Shown piece by piece: positions 18,165 to 27,410 of a DNA stretch of 64,000 bases. Below the pieces are notes generated by a model. The model had not been told where the DNA came from and did no database searches. It was given only the letters and a program-made list of their open reading frames with translations. Where the stretch lies: positions 372,001 through 436,000 of the forward strand of contig OY729418.1 in the NCBI GenBank assembly GCA_963422275.1. The letters are read 5' to 3'. Both the position numbers and the translations under genes were made by a program. This DNA comes from G963422275 sp963422275. GTDB taxonomy: Bacteria; Pseudomonadota; Alphaproteobacteria; Rhodobacterales; Rhodobacteraceae. Each line of letters begins with the position of its first letter. Position 1 is the first letter of the stretch.

Positions 18165-18285
18165 TCAATTTACAATTCATGGACTTGCTGATGGACTGGC
18201 TCCCGATTTGCATTGGACCTGGGGTCAGGTTGACGGATCGGGTGCGGTTTCAGGATTGGTTTTCAGAACATCGATGAACTGACGG
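18165..18285 (+). repeat. ~115-bp dispersed repeat, copy 2
   Basis: Matches the minus strand of 7017-7127. Both share the CCCGATTTGCATTGGAC block and the GGATCGGGTGCGGTTTC block and end near GATGAACTGA/GATGAGCTGA. It sits in the gap between the aminotransferase leader and the methyltransferase gene and is not part of a gene. Confidence 0.6.
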
Positions 18286-18315
18286 CGGCAAAAGCGCATC
18301 ACTTCGTGAGCGGAA

Positions 18316-19188
18316 TTAATTCGTGGGTTCGAGTCTCATCATCAGGTAGCGGTTGTACCTGCAAAACGCATCAGCGGTGCGGAACTGGCCGAAAAGCCTG
18401 CGCTGAATGCGGGTGCGCCGCCTTTGGCTGACAAGCATCCGAAGAAGGAATATCGCAAGTCCGCGCCTTCGCGGAAAGACCTTTGCAAATTCCCTGTCAA
18501 CTGTGCCGATGGATTGTCCAACCACGTTGAAAAACTCCTGCTCAAGCTCAATTGAAGGGGCTACGCCTTCGGTGATGTCTTCCTCAACAACCACCTTGAC
18601 AGGCCTTGCCTGCAGTGCGGCGCGAAAGTCCGCCAAGCGGTGACCGCCGCCGACAAGCCCAAACTCTCCGGCCTCTTCGTAGTAGGCTTCTGATCGGAAG
18701 CAGTCAGCAATCACGACAATGCCGCCCTCGCCAAGCAAACTCAAGGCCTTGTCCAGCGCCGTGTCAACCTCAATGTACTGGAAACTCTCGGAAAACAGGC
18801 ACACATCGAACAGGGAATTGGAGGGAAAATCCTCAAAGCGCGTACAAATCACTCGCACCGCTTCCCCGGCGTTCTCCCGACAACGCGCAGCAAGATACTC
18901 GCTTGGAACAACCACTTCCACTTCGTGGCCAAGCAAAGCGAGATCTCTGGCCGTCTCTCCCGCGCCGCCGCCCACATCGAGCACACGAAGCGTCTTGTCG
19001 GGAAGCAGATTGAAGAGCCTTTTCGTGTATGTTTCCTGAGCTTGACGCAAATTCCCGGCGCAGACGTCAAGCCCCTCAGGCCAGTATCCGTAATGCAGGT
19101 TCTCTCGGCCAGTCAGGAATCGAACCAGTTTCACGCCAAGGTCCAAGCCGAGTGCACGCGTGTTGATTCTTCCAGAACCGGATTTCAC
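18316..19188 (-). CDS. SAM-dependent methyltransferase
   Basis: Class I methyltransferase. VLDVGGGAGETA is the S-adenosylmethionine-binding glycine loop. EVVVPSEYL, FPSNSLFDVCLFSESFQYI (motif IV region) and GGIVVIADCF follow in the usual order. The N-terminal RALGLDLGVKLVRFLTGRENLHYGYWPEG block suggests a natural-product or lipid-type methyltransferase, and the substrate cannot be told. I start it at the GTG at 19188. A TTG-initiated frame from 19251 adds 21 arginine-rich residues. It follows rppH on the same strand with a short gap, so co-transcription is likely. Confidence 0.8.
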   Translation of the reverse strand: MKSGSGRINTRALGLDLGVKLVRFLTGRENLHYGYWPEGLDVCAGNLRQAQETYTKRLFNLLPDKTLRVLDVGGGAGETARDLALLGHEVEVVVPSEYLAARCRENAGEAVRVICTRFEDFPSNSLFDVCLFSESFQYIEVDTALDKALSLLGEGGIVVIADCFRSEAYYEEAGEFGLVGGGHRLADFRAALQARPVKVVVEEDITEGVAPSIELEQEFFNVVGQSIGTVDREFAKVFPRRRGLAIFLLRMLVSQRRRTRIQRRLFGQFRTADAFCRYNRYLMMRLEPTN

Positions 19189-19261
19189 GGAATGGAAACC
19201 TCGCGCGCGCCGCAACTGCTGACGATCGAGCCGGAGCAAGCGCCATCGCAATGCGCCACAA

Positions 19262-19744
19262 TCAAGTCAGCGCCTCGAATTCCTCGAAAACCCGCCTGTA
19301 GGTCCTGGTTTTGAAGGGAACAATCCTGGTCAGCAAATCCGACTGCGGACACCAGCGCCACTCGTTGAACTCCGGGTCTTTCGTCACAATGTCTATTTGG
19401 TCGTCGGTCCCAACAAATCGAAAAAGAAACCACTTCTGCCTCTGGCCCCGGAATCGCCCGCCCCAGAGCTTGGGAATCAAGTCGGTGGGGAGATCGTAAC
19501 ATATCCACTCATCAAGGCTTCCAAGAGGAACGACCAAGTCCCTTCCGGCACCGGTTTCCTCTTCCAGCTCTCGGAATGCGGCATCGGCGGGTGACTCCCC
19601 TTCGTCTATGCCGCCCTGCGGCATCTGCCAAGCACCCTCTGGCCCGTCGATTCTCTGGCCAGCAAACACCAGTCCGTTGGCATTCACCAGCATGATTCCG
19701 ACGCACGGTCGGTATGGCAGTGACTCAATTTCCTCGATGGTCAT
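19262..19744 (-). CDS. rppH: RNA pyrophosphohydrolase
   Basis: NUDIX hydrolase that removes pyrophosphate from the 5' end of mRNA and so opens it to RNase E decay. YRPCVGIMLVNANGLVFAGQR and WQMPQGGID precede the NUDIX box (GX5EX7REXXEEXG, here GGIDEGESPADAAFRELEEE). The KLWGGRFRGQRQKWFLFRF segment is typical of RppH. The ATG at 19744 gives 160 residues, the normal size, and a start at 19762 would add six. It lies downstream of ctpA (gap about 70 bp), the usual alphaproteobacterial arrangement. Confidence 0.93.
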   Translation of the reverse strand: MTIEEIESLPYRPCVGIMLVNANGLVFAGQRIDGPEGAWQMPQGGIDEGESPADAAFRELEEETGAGRDLVVPLGSLDEWICYDLPTDLIPKLWGGRFRGQRQKWFLFRFVGTDDQIDIVTKDPEFNEWRWCPQSDLLTRIVPFKTRTYRRVFEEFEALT

Positions 19745-19816
19745 GCGCAGACGATAACGCACATGACATCGCGCGCCAGAAGGATCCGGGACCAGTGCGC
19801 AGTCGCCGCGAAGTCC

Positions 19817-21145
19817 TTAGTTGCGCTCGAGCACGGACAGCCCAGACAGAAGATCAATTGAATAGGCCAACTGGAAGTCGGTGCTCCGCAGTTTCTCCAT
19901 TTTCGTGAACCGTTCCTCCACAGCGGACTCGTCCAGACCGTCGTCGATGGGGGAGTCGTTGTCCAGCCTGTTCACCAAGGCAGCCTCTGACAGCAAGTTG
20001 CTTTCGGGCGCAGTCTCTTCGTCAACCTCTTTCAGTGCACGTTGCTGTACGACGATGTCAGGATTAACTCCTTCAGCCTGAATCGAAATTCCTGACGGCC
20101 TGTAGTAACGCGCCGTGGTAAGGCGCATTCCGCCCCGGTTCGGGCCGAGATCGACAATTGACTGAACGGAACCCTTTCCGAAACTCTTGGTGCCAACCAA
20201 GATAGCACGCCCATGGTCCTGAAGTGCCGCAGCGACGATTTCGGATGCGGATGCAGACCCGCGATTGACCAGAACCACGATCGGCTTCCCCTTCATCATG
20301 TCCCCGTGCTCGGCCACGAACCTGCTGTTCTGGCTGGCATCGCGTCCCCTGATCGAGATGATCTCGCCCTTGTCGAGGAAAGCGTCAGTTAATTTCACGG
20401 CCGTATCCAGCAATCCACCAGGATTGTTGCGCAAATCCAATACCATGCCTGAAATTTCTTCGAGGCCTCCGACTTCCTCCGTAACTTCGGCAATGCCCTC
20501 TCTGATGTTCGACATTGTCTGCTCGCTGAAAGTCTTGACCCGAACGACCGCTGCATCGCCTTCCAAGCGCACGCTCGCGGACGATATCTCGATGTTTGCC
20601 CTCTCGAGCGTCACGTCGAAAGCGGAATCCAAGCCCTCGCGCGAAATGGTAACGACCACTTCCGAGCCAACCGGGCCGCGCAGCAGGTCCACTGCCTCAT
20701 CCAGCGTCAGGCCGAAAATCGACTTGCCATCGACCATCGTTATGAAGTCCCCGGCCTGAAGGCCTGCCTCGTAAGCGGGGGTGTCGTCAATTGGAGACAC
20801 GACCTTCACGAACCCTTTTTCCTGCGTGACCTCTATTCCGAGGCCTCCAAACTCGCCGGTGGTCTGTTCCACGGACAACGCCATGGCTTCAGGCGACATG
20901 TAGCTAGAGTGCGGGTCCAACGAGGACAGCATGCCGCTCACAGCTCGCTCGACCAGCTCTTTGTCGGAAAGAGGCTCGACGTAGTCTTTTTGAATGTGAT
21001 CGAAAATTTCTATGAACAGATCCATGTTTTCGTAGATCGAACTCGATCCCGACATTTCTTGTGCCACCGCAGTGCCATTTACCGCTAACAAAACGCCGAT
21101 GGCGGCGACCGGTACAGCTGCCAGCTCGGAAATTGAATTTTTCAT
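19817..21145 (-). CDS. ctpA: carboxyl-terminal processing protease (S41)
   Basis: Periplasmic S41 serine protease. The ATG at 21145 opens a signal peptide (ISELAAVPVAAIGVLLAV, cut near AVAQE). A PDZ domain follows (GGLGIEVTQEKGFVKVVSP to AGDFITMVDG), then the protease core with catalytic Ser in NRGSASASEIV and catalytic Lys in SFGKGSVQ. Length 442 is normal. A longer frame to 21289 would bury the signal peptide behind 48 residues and is rejected. It processes or degrades envelope proteins. The murein-hydrolase activator gene often found just upstream of it in relatives is not visible here. Confidence 0.94.
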   Translation of the reverse strand: MKNSISELAAVPVAAIGVLLAVNGTAVAQEMSGSSSIYENMDLFIEIFDHIQKDYVEPLSDKELVERAVSGMLSSLDPHSSYMSPEAMALSVEQTTGEFGGLGIEVTQEKGFVKVVSPIDDTPAYEAGLQAGDFITMVDGKSIFGLTLDEAVDLLRGPVGSEVVVTISREGLDSAFDVTLERANIEISSASVRLEGDAAVVRVKTFSEQTMSNIREGIAEVTEEVGGLEEISGMVLDLRNNPGGLLDTAVKLTDAFLDKGEIISIRGRDASQNSRFVAEHGDMMKGKPIVVLVNRGSASASEIVAAALQDHGRAILVGTKSFGKGSVQSIVDLGPNRGGMRLTTARYYRPSGISIQAEGVNPDIVVQQRALKEVDEETAPESNLLSEAALVNRLDNDSPIDDGLDESAVEERFTKMEKLRSTDFQLAYSIDLLSGLSVLERN

Positions 21146-21538
21146 TGGCCGCGATTCCACTGTTTTTTTGAAGATACCTTGCAGGTCTGATGCCGCAACA
21201 AAGGCGCAGCAACTGCTTCTAACTGAAATTTGGTCAACTTTCCAATCGGAAACCGCACTCAAGCCGGCAACAAGCGGCGTTTCCGCCATCCGGGTTTCGG
21301 TTGTGTCTAATGACTTGATTTTCCTCGATTACCCTCTGTTGCGAGTAAAGCCTCTTTGCAGCGCAGAGTCAACTGAGCGCATCCGTCACATCATTCGTCT
21401 CATTCACCGACCCCAAGCAATCCGCAATCGGTTGGCCAATTTGCGCTCTTGGATGGGTGCTCGCAGATTCTCCCAAGTGCTTCCCGCTTGTCGATTGCAC
21501 TTCTGGCGCATGCAAAAATCCGTTGATTCAATCCTGTC
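21146..21538. other. 393-bp gap between gpmI and ctpA
   Basis: No ORF with recognisable features. In related genomes a peptidoglycan-hydrolase activator (EnvC-like) gene commonly sits here, and nothing of it can be read, so it has been lost or moved. The region must contain the ctpA promoter unless transcription comes from gpmI. Confidence 0.5.
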
Positions 21539-23056
21539 TCAAATGTCGATCCTTATCAAGCTGCGCCCGGTCATTTCCAAAGGACGATCAAGTCCCATCA
21601 AGCCGAGCAGAGTGGGCGCAACGTCCGACAACGTGCCGTTGCGCAGGTCAGTCCCCGACGGAACGCCAAATGCGGCAATGGGTACAGGATTGGTCGTGTG
21701 CGCCGTATGCGGACCTTTCGTTTCCGGATCGATCATCATCTCGCAATTTCCGTGATCAGCAGTCACAATCATGGAGCCGCCAACTCCGGCACAAGCCTCC
21801 AGCAACAGACCGAGGCACCGATCCACTTCCTCGCACGCCCGAACCGCCGCATCCAGATTCCCAGTGTGGCCAACCATGTCAGGATTCGCGAAATTCCCAA
21901 CTGTGAGGTCGTAGCCGCCCCGCAAGCCTTCGACGAATTTGGCGGCGACTTCGCCAGCAGCCATTTCGGGTTGAAGGTCATATGTCGCAACTCTCGGGCT
22001 TTGAGGCATGTACCTGTCCTCACCCAGTTCCGGCTTTTCCTTTCCTCCGTTCAAAAAATAGGTGACATGCGGAAATTTCTCCGTCTCGGCCAGCCGCAGC
22101 TGCTTGCGCCCGTGAAAAGCGGTCCACGCGCCCAGCGTGTTGGGCACTGGCTGTTTCAAGAACAAGGCCGCAAGCCACGGCTTCGGTTGCTCGAAATAGT
22201 TTACCATACCCAAGAGAGGGGAAACTGGCCGTGTGCCAGAAGTATCGAAGCCGTCGAACTCCGGATCCGATATTGCTGCGGCAAACTGCCGCACCCTGTC
22301 TGCCCGAAAGTTCACGATGAACGCTCCATCGCCGGGTTCGACCCCGGAATAGTCACCAATTACCGTCGGCTCGATGAACTCGTCAGTTTCGCCGCGCCGC
22401 GCCGCATTGTCTATCGCCTCCAGCGGCGACCTCGCCCTAAGTCCGCGCCCGCGCATGAAAGCATGCCATGCTTTCCCAACTCTCTCCCATCGCCGGTCCC
22501 GGTCCATGGCGAAATAGCGCCCGCCCACAGTTGCGAAGCGGACGGAGTCGGGAACGGTCTCGATCAACGATTTGACGAGGTCGCGCGCTGTGCCAGGCGG
22601 GGTGTCCCGCCCATCTGTCACCGCATGGACAAGAACTGGCAGGTCCTTGCCAGCAAGAATGGAAACAGCCTTCGCAACGTGCCCAACCAATGCATGCACA
22701 GCCGCATCGGACACGAGTCCCATCACATGCGCCGACCCGCCAGATTGCCGGATTGACTCGGCGAATTCGACAAGCCCGGGCATCTCGTGAAACTCGCCGG
22801 TCTTGATCGCGGCATTGATTCTCTGCACCTCCATGAGGATTGTCCGCCCTGCCCCGATGTGCAGGTGCCCAACTTCCGAATTGCCGATGCTCCCGGAGGG
22901 AAGCCCGACGGCTTCACCATGAGTTACAAGTGTCGAGGAAGGGCAGGATTCGATGAGCCGGTCAAAATTCGGCGTGGACGCCAGAGCAATTGCGTTCCCC
23001 TCGGTGGCCTCGCGCTGACCCCAGCCGTCGAGGATGCAGAGTGCAACTGGCTTCAT
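21539..23056 (-). CDS. gpmI: 2,3-bisphosphoglycerate-independent phosphoglycerate mutase
   Basis: A 505-residue Mn-dependent mutase of glycolysis and gluconeogenesis that interconverts 3- and 2-phosphoglycerate. LCILDGWGQ carries the first metal Asp, GNSEVGH the phosphorylated Ser, TDGRDTPP and the C-terminal NPDMVGHTG and TADHGNCE the remaining metal ligands. Length and all motifs are complete. The ATG at 23056 is only about 20 bp from the end of an IS5-family insertion, so the native promoter is displaced. Expression must come from within the IS or from the remaining 20 bp. Confidence 0.95.
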   Translation of the reverse strand: MKPVALCILDGWGQREATEGNAIALASTPNFDRLIESCPSSTLVTHGEAVGLPSGSIGNSEVGHLHIGAGRTILMEVQRINAAIKTGEFHEMPGLVEFAESIRQSGGSAHVMGLVSDAAVHALVGHVAKAVSILAGKDLPVLVHAVTDGRDTPPGTARDLVKSLIETVPDSVRFATVGGRYFAMDRDRRWERVGKAWHAFMRGRGLRARSPLEAIDNAARRGETDEFIEPTVIGDYSGVEPGDGAFIVNFRADRVRQFAAAISDPEFDGFDTSGTRPVSPLLGMVNYFEQPKPWLAALFLKQPVPNTLGAWTAFHGRKQLRLAETEKFPHVTYFLNGGKEKPELGEDRYMPQSPRVATYDLQPEMAAGEVAAKFVEGLRGGYDLTVGNFANPDMVGHTGNLDAAVRACEEVDRCLGLLLEACAGVGGSMIVTADHGNCEMMIDPETKGPHTAHTTNPVPIAAFGVPSGTDLRNGTLSDVAPTLLGLMGLDRPLEMTGRSLIRIDI

Positions 23057-23077
23057 CTTGCCCAGCCGACGCTTGCT

Positions 23078-23934
23078 CTAGGTCGTGTACTCATAAAGGG
23101 AAAAGGGATTCTCTTTTCGGCTCCGATGTGATTCAAGCTTCCAAACAGCGGGAGATTGAGGATGCAGGGACGGCACGATCTGACGGATGCGGAATGGGCG
23201 ATCATCTCGCCGTTGCCGCCTGACAAGCCGCGGGGCGTTCCGCGGGTGGACGACCGGCGGGCGATCAGCGGGATTTTTCACATCCTGCGCACCGGCACGC
23301 CGTGGCGCGACCTTCCGGAACACTGCGGGCCGCATGCGACAGTCTGCAACCGCTGCAACCGCTGGGCCAGGCAAGGGGTGCGGGAGCGCCTGTTCGAAGC
23401 GCTGGCGGCGCGCTCGCCGGGGTCTCTTCATCTCCTCGACTCCTCGGTGGTGCGCGCCCACCAGCACGCCGCGGGCGGAAAAAAGGGGGTCCGGATCACG
23501 CCATCGGACGCTCGCGAGGCGGGCTGAGCACCAAAATCCACGTCGTCGTCGACGGCCGCGGCCTGCCGCGCCGCTTCGTTCTCACCCCGGGCCAAGCCTC
23601 CGACAAGGCTGCCGTGCCGGCCCTCCTTGACGGCCTTGAGCCGGCCCGGGACACCGTCGCCGACCGCGGCTACGACTCCCGCGCCATCCTCAAACTCATT
23701 GCCGACCACGGCTCTTGCCCCCACATCCCGACCCAGCGGGACCGCCGGGAGCAGCGCTCGATGCCCGATCACCTGTACCGGCAACGCAACCTCGTGGAAC
23801 GTTTCTTCAACAAGCTCAAGCACTTCCGGGGCATCGCGACCCGCTATCACAAGCTTGCAAGAAACTTCCTCGCCGCAATCGCCCTTGCCTCCATTCGCCT
23901 CTGGATCAAAACTAATGAGTACACGCCCTAGGCG
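23078..23934 (+). mobile_element. IS5-family (IS427-like) element, full-length copy C
   Basis: Left end GTCGTGTACTCATAAAG and right end, inverted, GGCGTGTACTCATTAG, flanked on each side by CTAG, the apparent 4-bp target duplication. It contains the complete two-frame transposase. This is the only copy of the three in this window able to supply transposase, and it is the likely parent-type for the deletion derivatives at 1887 and 14633. It sits between gpmI and rsfS. Confidence 0.9.
23162..23931 (+). CDS. IS5-family transposase made by -1 frameshifting (ORFA-ORFB)
   Basis: ORFA starts at the ATG at 23162 (QGRHDLTDAEWAIIS) and ends at 23527. ORFB is in the -1 frame and runs to 23931. The frames overlap at an A6G5 run at about 23480-23490 (within codons for GGKKG), a classical slippery site for IS427-type elements. 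The fused product holds the DDE triad: first Asp in LLDSSVVRAH, second in ADRGYDSRA, Glu in NLVERFFNKLKHFRG. Roughly 255 residues are expected. A frameshift is required here by design and is not damage. Confidence 0.88.
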
Positions 23935-24067
23935 CAAGGGCCGCTTTTGGCCGCAGGCATTCAAGAGATGTTCTCTTGGGCAATTGCGGACAGTCATCAT
24001 TCAAGCTTGGAGAAATGCTCAGGCCGCAAGAGCCAAACCGAGAAACCGGCAAATTTTTTGTCCGACT

Positions 24068-24517
24068 CTAGTTTGTTGCAGAAGGCTGGATCGAGGACAT
24101 CCAAAGCTTTTCGAGTTGGTAGAACTCTCTGACTTCGGGTCGAAAAACATGGACGACTACGTCACCGGCATCGATCAGCACCCAATCACCCTTCGCCTTG
24201 CCTTCGACTCTGGTGGCCCAGTTCAACTCCTTCTTCAGGGTTTCCACAAGCTTCTCGCTAATCGACACGACCTGCCTGCTGGATCGTCCTGAAGCGATCA
24301 CCATGAAGTCCGCCATGTCGGACTTTCCGTCAAGATCTATGGAAACGATGTTCTCGGCTTTCTCGTCATCCAGCGATTTTAGAATCTGGCCGAGCAAAGG
24401 GCCGCACGAGCGGTTTTCTTGAAGTGTCTGGACAGTCACCCCAGAGGCGGTCGCTTCATCGACCGCTGTTGCATTTTGCGACAGGACGGCTTCCTCCTTT
24501 TCAGTTTTCGCCCGCAA
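24068..24517 (-). CDS. rsfS: ribosomal silencing factor
   Basis: RsfS/Iojap-family protein that binds ribosomal protein uL14 and blocks subunit joining under starvation. The conserved core is ENIVSIDLDGKSDMADFMVIASGRSSRQV, then EGKAKGDWVLIDAGDVVVHVF and EFYQLEKLW. About 149 residues are available from a TTG at 24517. The N-terminal 35 residues are poorly conserved, so the true start may be further in. In relatives rlmH and gpmI follow immediately, but here an IS5 copy and 135 bp of non-coding DNA intervene and rlmH is not seen. Confidence 0.9.
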   Translation of the reverse strand: MRAKTEKEEAVLSQNATAVDEATASGVTVQTLQENRSCGPLLGQILKSLDDEKAENIVSIDLDGKSDMADFMVIASGRSSRQVVSISEKLVETLKKELNWATRVEGKAKGDWVLIDAGDVVVHVFRPEVREFYQLEKLWMSSIQPSATN

Positions 24518-24901
24518 CTCGCGCTGCGAACCATCGCACTCTCGATATACGTCCAGCCGTCGCGAATTTCAATACCAAACACTGATTCAACCCGACTCGC
24601 GGCCAAGTGCAGGGCAAAAACCGGTGTCGGCAAGAACAAGCGTGAAGCCCGGCGTGGACACAGGACTTCGAATGTCTGGATGCTGGGCACTGCTATCCAC
24701 CGACGCCATGGGGATGTATGCGCCGCCATAGGCAGTTGTGCCAACCAATGGCACCATCCAGCCGCTGTCTTTCACCGACTGCAGACAAGACCGAGAGCGA
24801 CAGCATGGGAATTGAGGAAGAAAGATTGGGGCGAACGCAAATTGCTGCGGTAGCCCTGGTACCGCCTACCCGACAAAAGCGGCTCATCCGTGCAGGAGAA
24901 T
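24518..24901. other. no recognisable gene between rsfS and the P450 gene
   Basis: About 380 bp. Minus-strand frames such as 24587-24775 have no known domain. nadD, the usual upstream neighbour of rsfS, is not recognisable here, so the group is broken on this side too. Confidence 0.4.
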
Positions 24902-26101
24902 TCAACACCGCACGCGAAGACTTTCAAGTCCATGAAAATGATAGCGGTTCGCGTATCGCGGGCGCGGCGCGGCTAGCCTTAGATCCGGAAATCTGCCGAA
25001 AAGAGTTGAAAGAGCGACTGACAGCTCGATTCGCGCAAGCGGCGCGCCAACGCAAAAGTGGATTCCAGCCCCGAAAGAGGCATGCGGGGCCGCTCTGCGA
25101 AACGGATCGAAACTGTCGGGGACAGGGAATGCCTCAGGATCTCGGTTTGCTGCCGCCAAGAGGAGAGCCACTGTGTCGCCGCGCTTGAAGTTCACCCCGA
25201 ACATCTTCAAGTTCTCCTTTGCATGCCGCTCGAACATGTGGAGAGGAGGGTCAAACCTGAGGATTTCCTCGACAGTCGTGGCAACCTGCCCGGGCGCCAC
25301 CAGATCTCCGACCGGCAGGCCTGACTCCAGTATCGCCTTGATGCCATTGCCAATGGAATATGCAGTGGCCTCGTGACCTGCGTTCAGGAGCAGAATGCAG
25401 GTGGAAATCATTTCGTCAGCGCTCAGCGTGCCGCCTCGGTCTTCTGCCTCGATCAATCCGGAAATCAGGTCATCGCTGGGCCGTGACCGGCGAAGGTCAA
25501 TCAACTCGCCAATGTATGACGTGAAATCGGACGCCGCCGCGACTGCTTTGTCCTCTACGCTTCTGTCGCGCTTCGCTTGGTACATCGCCACCATGTCGTG
25601 CGACCATCGAAGAAGCTGGCTCGCCATGTCAGCTGGCACGCCAAGAAGCTTGGCGATCACAAGTACCGGCAGCATTTCGGCAAGGCTGTGCTGAAGTTCG
25701 AACTCTGGAACTTCGAGACGGGACACGATGTTTTCGGCCTGGGCACTGATGTCAGGCTCGAGCGCGGTGATCCTTCGGCTGGTGAATGCGCGCAGGACCA
25801 GCCCTCGCAGTCGGGTGTGGTCCGGAGGGTCGAGCTCGAGCATCGACCGCCTCTCCAGCCTGTTGAAGGGTTCAAGCCGAACTGATTCCTCGGACTTGAT
25901 CTCCTTCGGAATTTCTCGTCCCCAGCGGCGGTCCCTGAGGATTGCGTTGACCGCCGAGCTGGAGATGGCGCACACTCGGTCGTATTCGGCCCAGTAGAAC
26001 AGATCGCCAGCGGGCCGCACCTTGCGGTAGAACGCATAGGGATTCTGGACGAACCTGTCGTCAGTGGGCGATTGCGAAAACGCTGGAAGTGACCAAGCCA
26101 T
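24902..26101 (-). CDS. cytochrome P450
   Basis: A 399-residue soluble bacterial P450. The I-helix reads LLNAGHEATAYSIG (oxygen-activating region), the K-helix ExxR is EEILR, and the haem loop is SFGAGIHFCVGAPLAR with the axial Cys. ERRSMLELDPPDHTRLR is the usual C-helix region. It needs ferredoxin partners, none of which is encoded here. It begins 20 bp after the PaaK-type ligase, so it is probably the last gene of the acyl-CoA ligase/Liv operon, suggesting oxidation of the same imported acid or a related compound. The substrate is unknown. Confidence 0.93.
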   Translation of the reverse strand: MAWSLPAFSQSPTDDRFVQNPYAFYRKVRPAGDLFYWAEYDRVCAISSSAVNAILRDRRWGREIPKEIKSEESVRLEPFNRLERRSMLELDPPDHTRLRGLVLRAFTSRRITALEPDISAQAENIVSRLEVPEFELQHSLAEMLPVLVIAKLLGVPADMASQLLRWSHDMVAMYQAKRDRSVEDKAVAAASDFTSYIGELIDLRRSRPSDDLISGLIEAEDRGGTLSADEMISTCILLLNAGHEATAYSIGNGIKAILESGLPVGDLVAPGQVATTVEEILRFDPPLHMFERHAKENLKMFGVNFKRGDTVALLLAAANRDPEAFPVPDSFDPFRRAAPHASFGAGIHFCVGAPLARIELSVALSTLFGRFPDLRLAAPRPRYANRYHFHGLESLRVRC

Positions 26102-26121
26102 TTGCTAGCGGGGCAGCTCCG

Positions 26122-27363
26122 TCAGGTACGCTCGTAGTCCCTTTGGTCGTCTATGACTTTGCCGTCATTGGGAAGGGTCCCCTTGACGACAGCGGCAATG
26201 TCGCTGTTGAGCTTGAGAATTTCGCGGGCCGACGCCTTCAGCGTATCAGTGTTCGCGATCTTGCCTTTAGTCTCGATCTGAATGAGCAACTTGTCCCGCT
26301 GCCCAACCCTCGATATGGTTGCCCGGGCCTTGACGACTTCCGCATTCTGCTCGACAAACTTCGCGATTTGCTCGGGACGCACAAACATTCCCTTAACCTT
26401 CGCGGTTTGATCGGCACGCCCCATCCAGCCCTTGATGCGCTTGTTCGTGCGTCCGCAAGGGCTGGTTCCGGGCATGATCGCTGAAAGGTCTCCCGTCGCA
26501 AACCGAACCAGCGGATAGTCCTTGTTGAGAGTGGTGACGACGAGTTCACCCACTTTGCCATCTTCCACCGGAATGCCGGTTCCCGGCGTCACAATCTCGA
26601 CCACAACGCCGTCGTCGACGATCATGCCGTCCATGGCCGGGCTTTCATAGGCGATGCTGCCCACATCGGCAGTACCATAGAACTGCAGACAGGCAATTCC
26701 CCGGTCCTCATACTCTTGCCGCAGGCTTGGGAACAGGGCCCCGCCACCCACTGCCGCTTTCCGAATTCGCGACAGGTCAAGCCCGACCGCGTCTCCCCGG
26801 TCGAGTATCGCTTTCAGATGGTCTGGCGTCCCGGCATAGGCAGTCGCCCCGGCGTGGGCAGCGGCCTGAGCCTGGAGTTCGCTCTGCCCCGTTCCAGCGG
26901 GCATCACCGTCGCGCCGATTTCGGCGACCGCGCTCTCGACCATCATTCCCGCCGGAGTGAGGTGATAGGACATGCAGTTCAGAACGATGTCCCCTTCGCT
27001 GATGCCGCAAGCGCGAAGGAACCTGCCGACACGCCACCAATCGCCGGTGCGCACGCCCGGTTCATAGATGGGTCCCGGGGATTGAAATATCAGAAGGGGA
27101 AAATCTCCCTTCGGGCAGGCGTAGCCGCCGAATGGCGGATTTGCAGCCTGCGCTCGCATCAGGTCGGTCTTTCGGGTGACGGGAAGGTCGGCAAGCGCCG
27201 CAGCCGTCGTTATCGCTTCTGGATCGATTTCGGCTAGAATCTCGCGGTACGCAGTGGAATTGTCCCGGGCATGGGCGATTTGCTCCGGAAGTTCCGTCGC
27301 GAGGTCCAATGCGCGCTGTCCGGGAGTGCGGAATTCAAGTCCGTCCAATACTTGCTGCGACAT
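26122..27363 (-). CDS. phenylacetate-CoA ligase-like adenylate-forming enzyme
   Basis: PaaK-type ligase of the ANL superfamily, expected to make an aryl-CoA or similar thioester from the free acid, ATP and CoA. Recognisable parts are LPVTRKTDLM, FQSPGPIYEPG, LNCMSYHLTPAG, LQFYGTADVGSIAYES, DYPLVRFATGDLS and the C-terminal GWMGRADQTAKVKGMFVRPEQI. The ATG at 27363 gives 413 residues, and an alternative at 27384 adds seven. It is co-directional and close to livF, which supports uptake and activation of an aromatic or branched acid. Confidence 0.88.
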   Translation of the reverse strand: MSQQVLDGLEFRTPGQRALDLATELPEQIAHARDNSTAYREILAEIDPEAITTAAALADLPVTRKTDLMRAQAANPPFGGYACPKGDFPLLIFQSPGPIYEPGVRTGDWWRVGRFLRACGISEGDIVLNCMSYHLTPAGMMVESAVAEIGATVMPAGTGQSELQAQAAAHAGATAYAGTPDHLKAILDRGDAVGLDLSRIRKAAVGGGALFPSLRQEYEDRGIACLQFYGTADVGSIAYESPAMDGMIVDDGVVVEIVTPGTGIPVEDGKVGELVVTTLNKDYPLVRFATGDLSAIMPGTSPCGRTNKRIKGWMGRADQTAKVKGMFVRPEQIAKFVEQNAEVVKARATISRVGQRDKLLIQIETKGKIANTDTLKASAREILKLNSDIAAVVKGTLPNDGKVIDDQRDYERT

Positions 27364-27410
27364 TGCGGCTCCTGTCATGGGCACTCACTGCACGGGCTTC
27401 ACAGGCGCGG

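Noticed and set aside
18320..18350. tRNA T-loop-like GGGTTCGAGTCTC
   Set aside because: It lies in the 3' end of the methyltransferase gene, and no acceptor, D- or anticodon stem can be folded around it.
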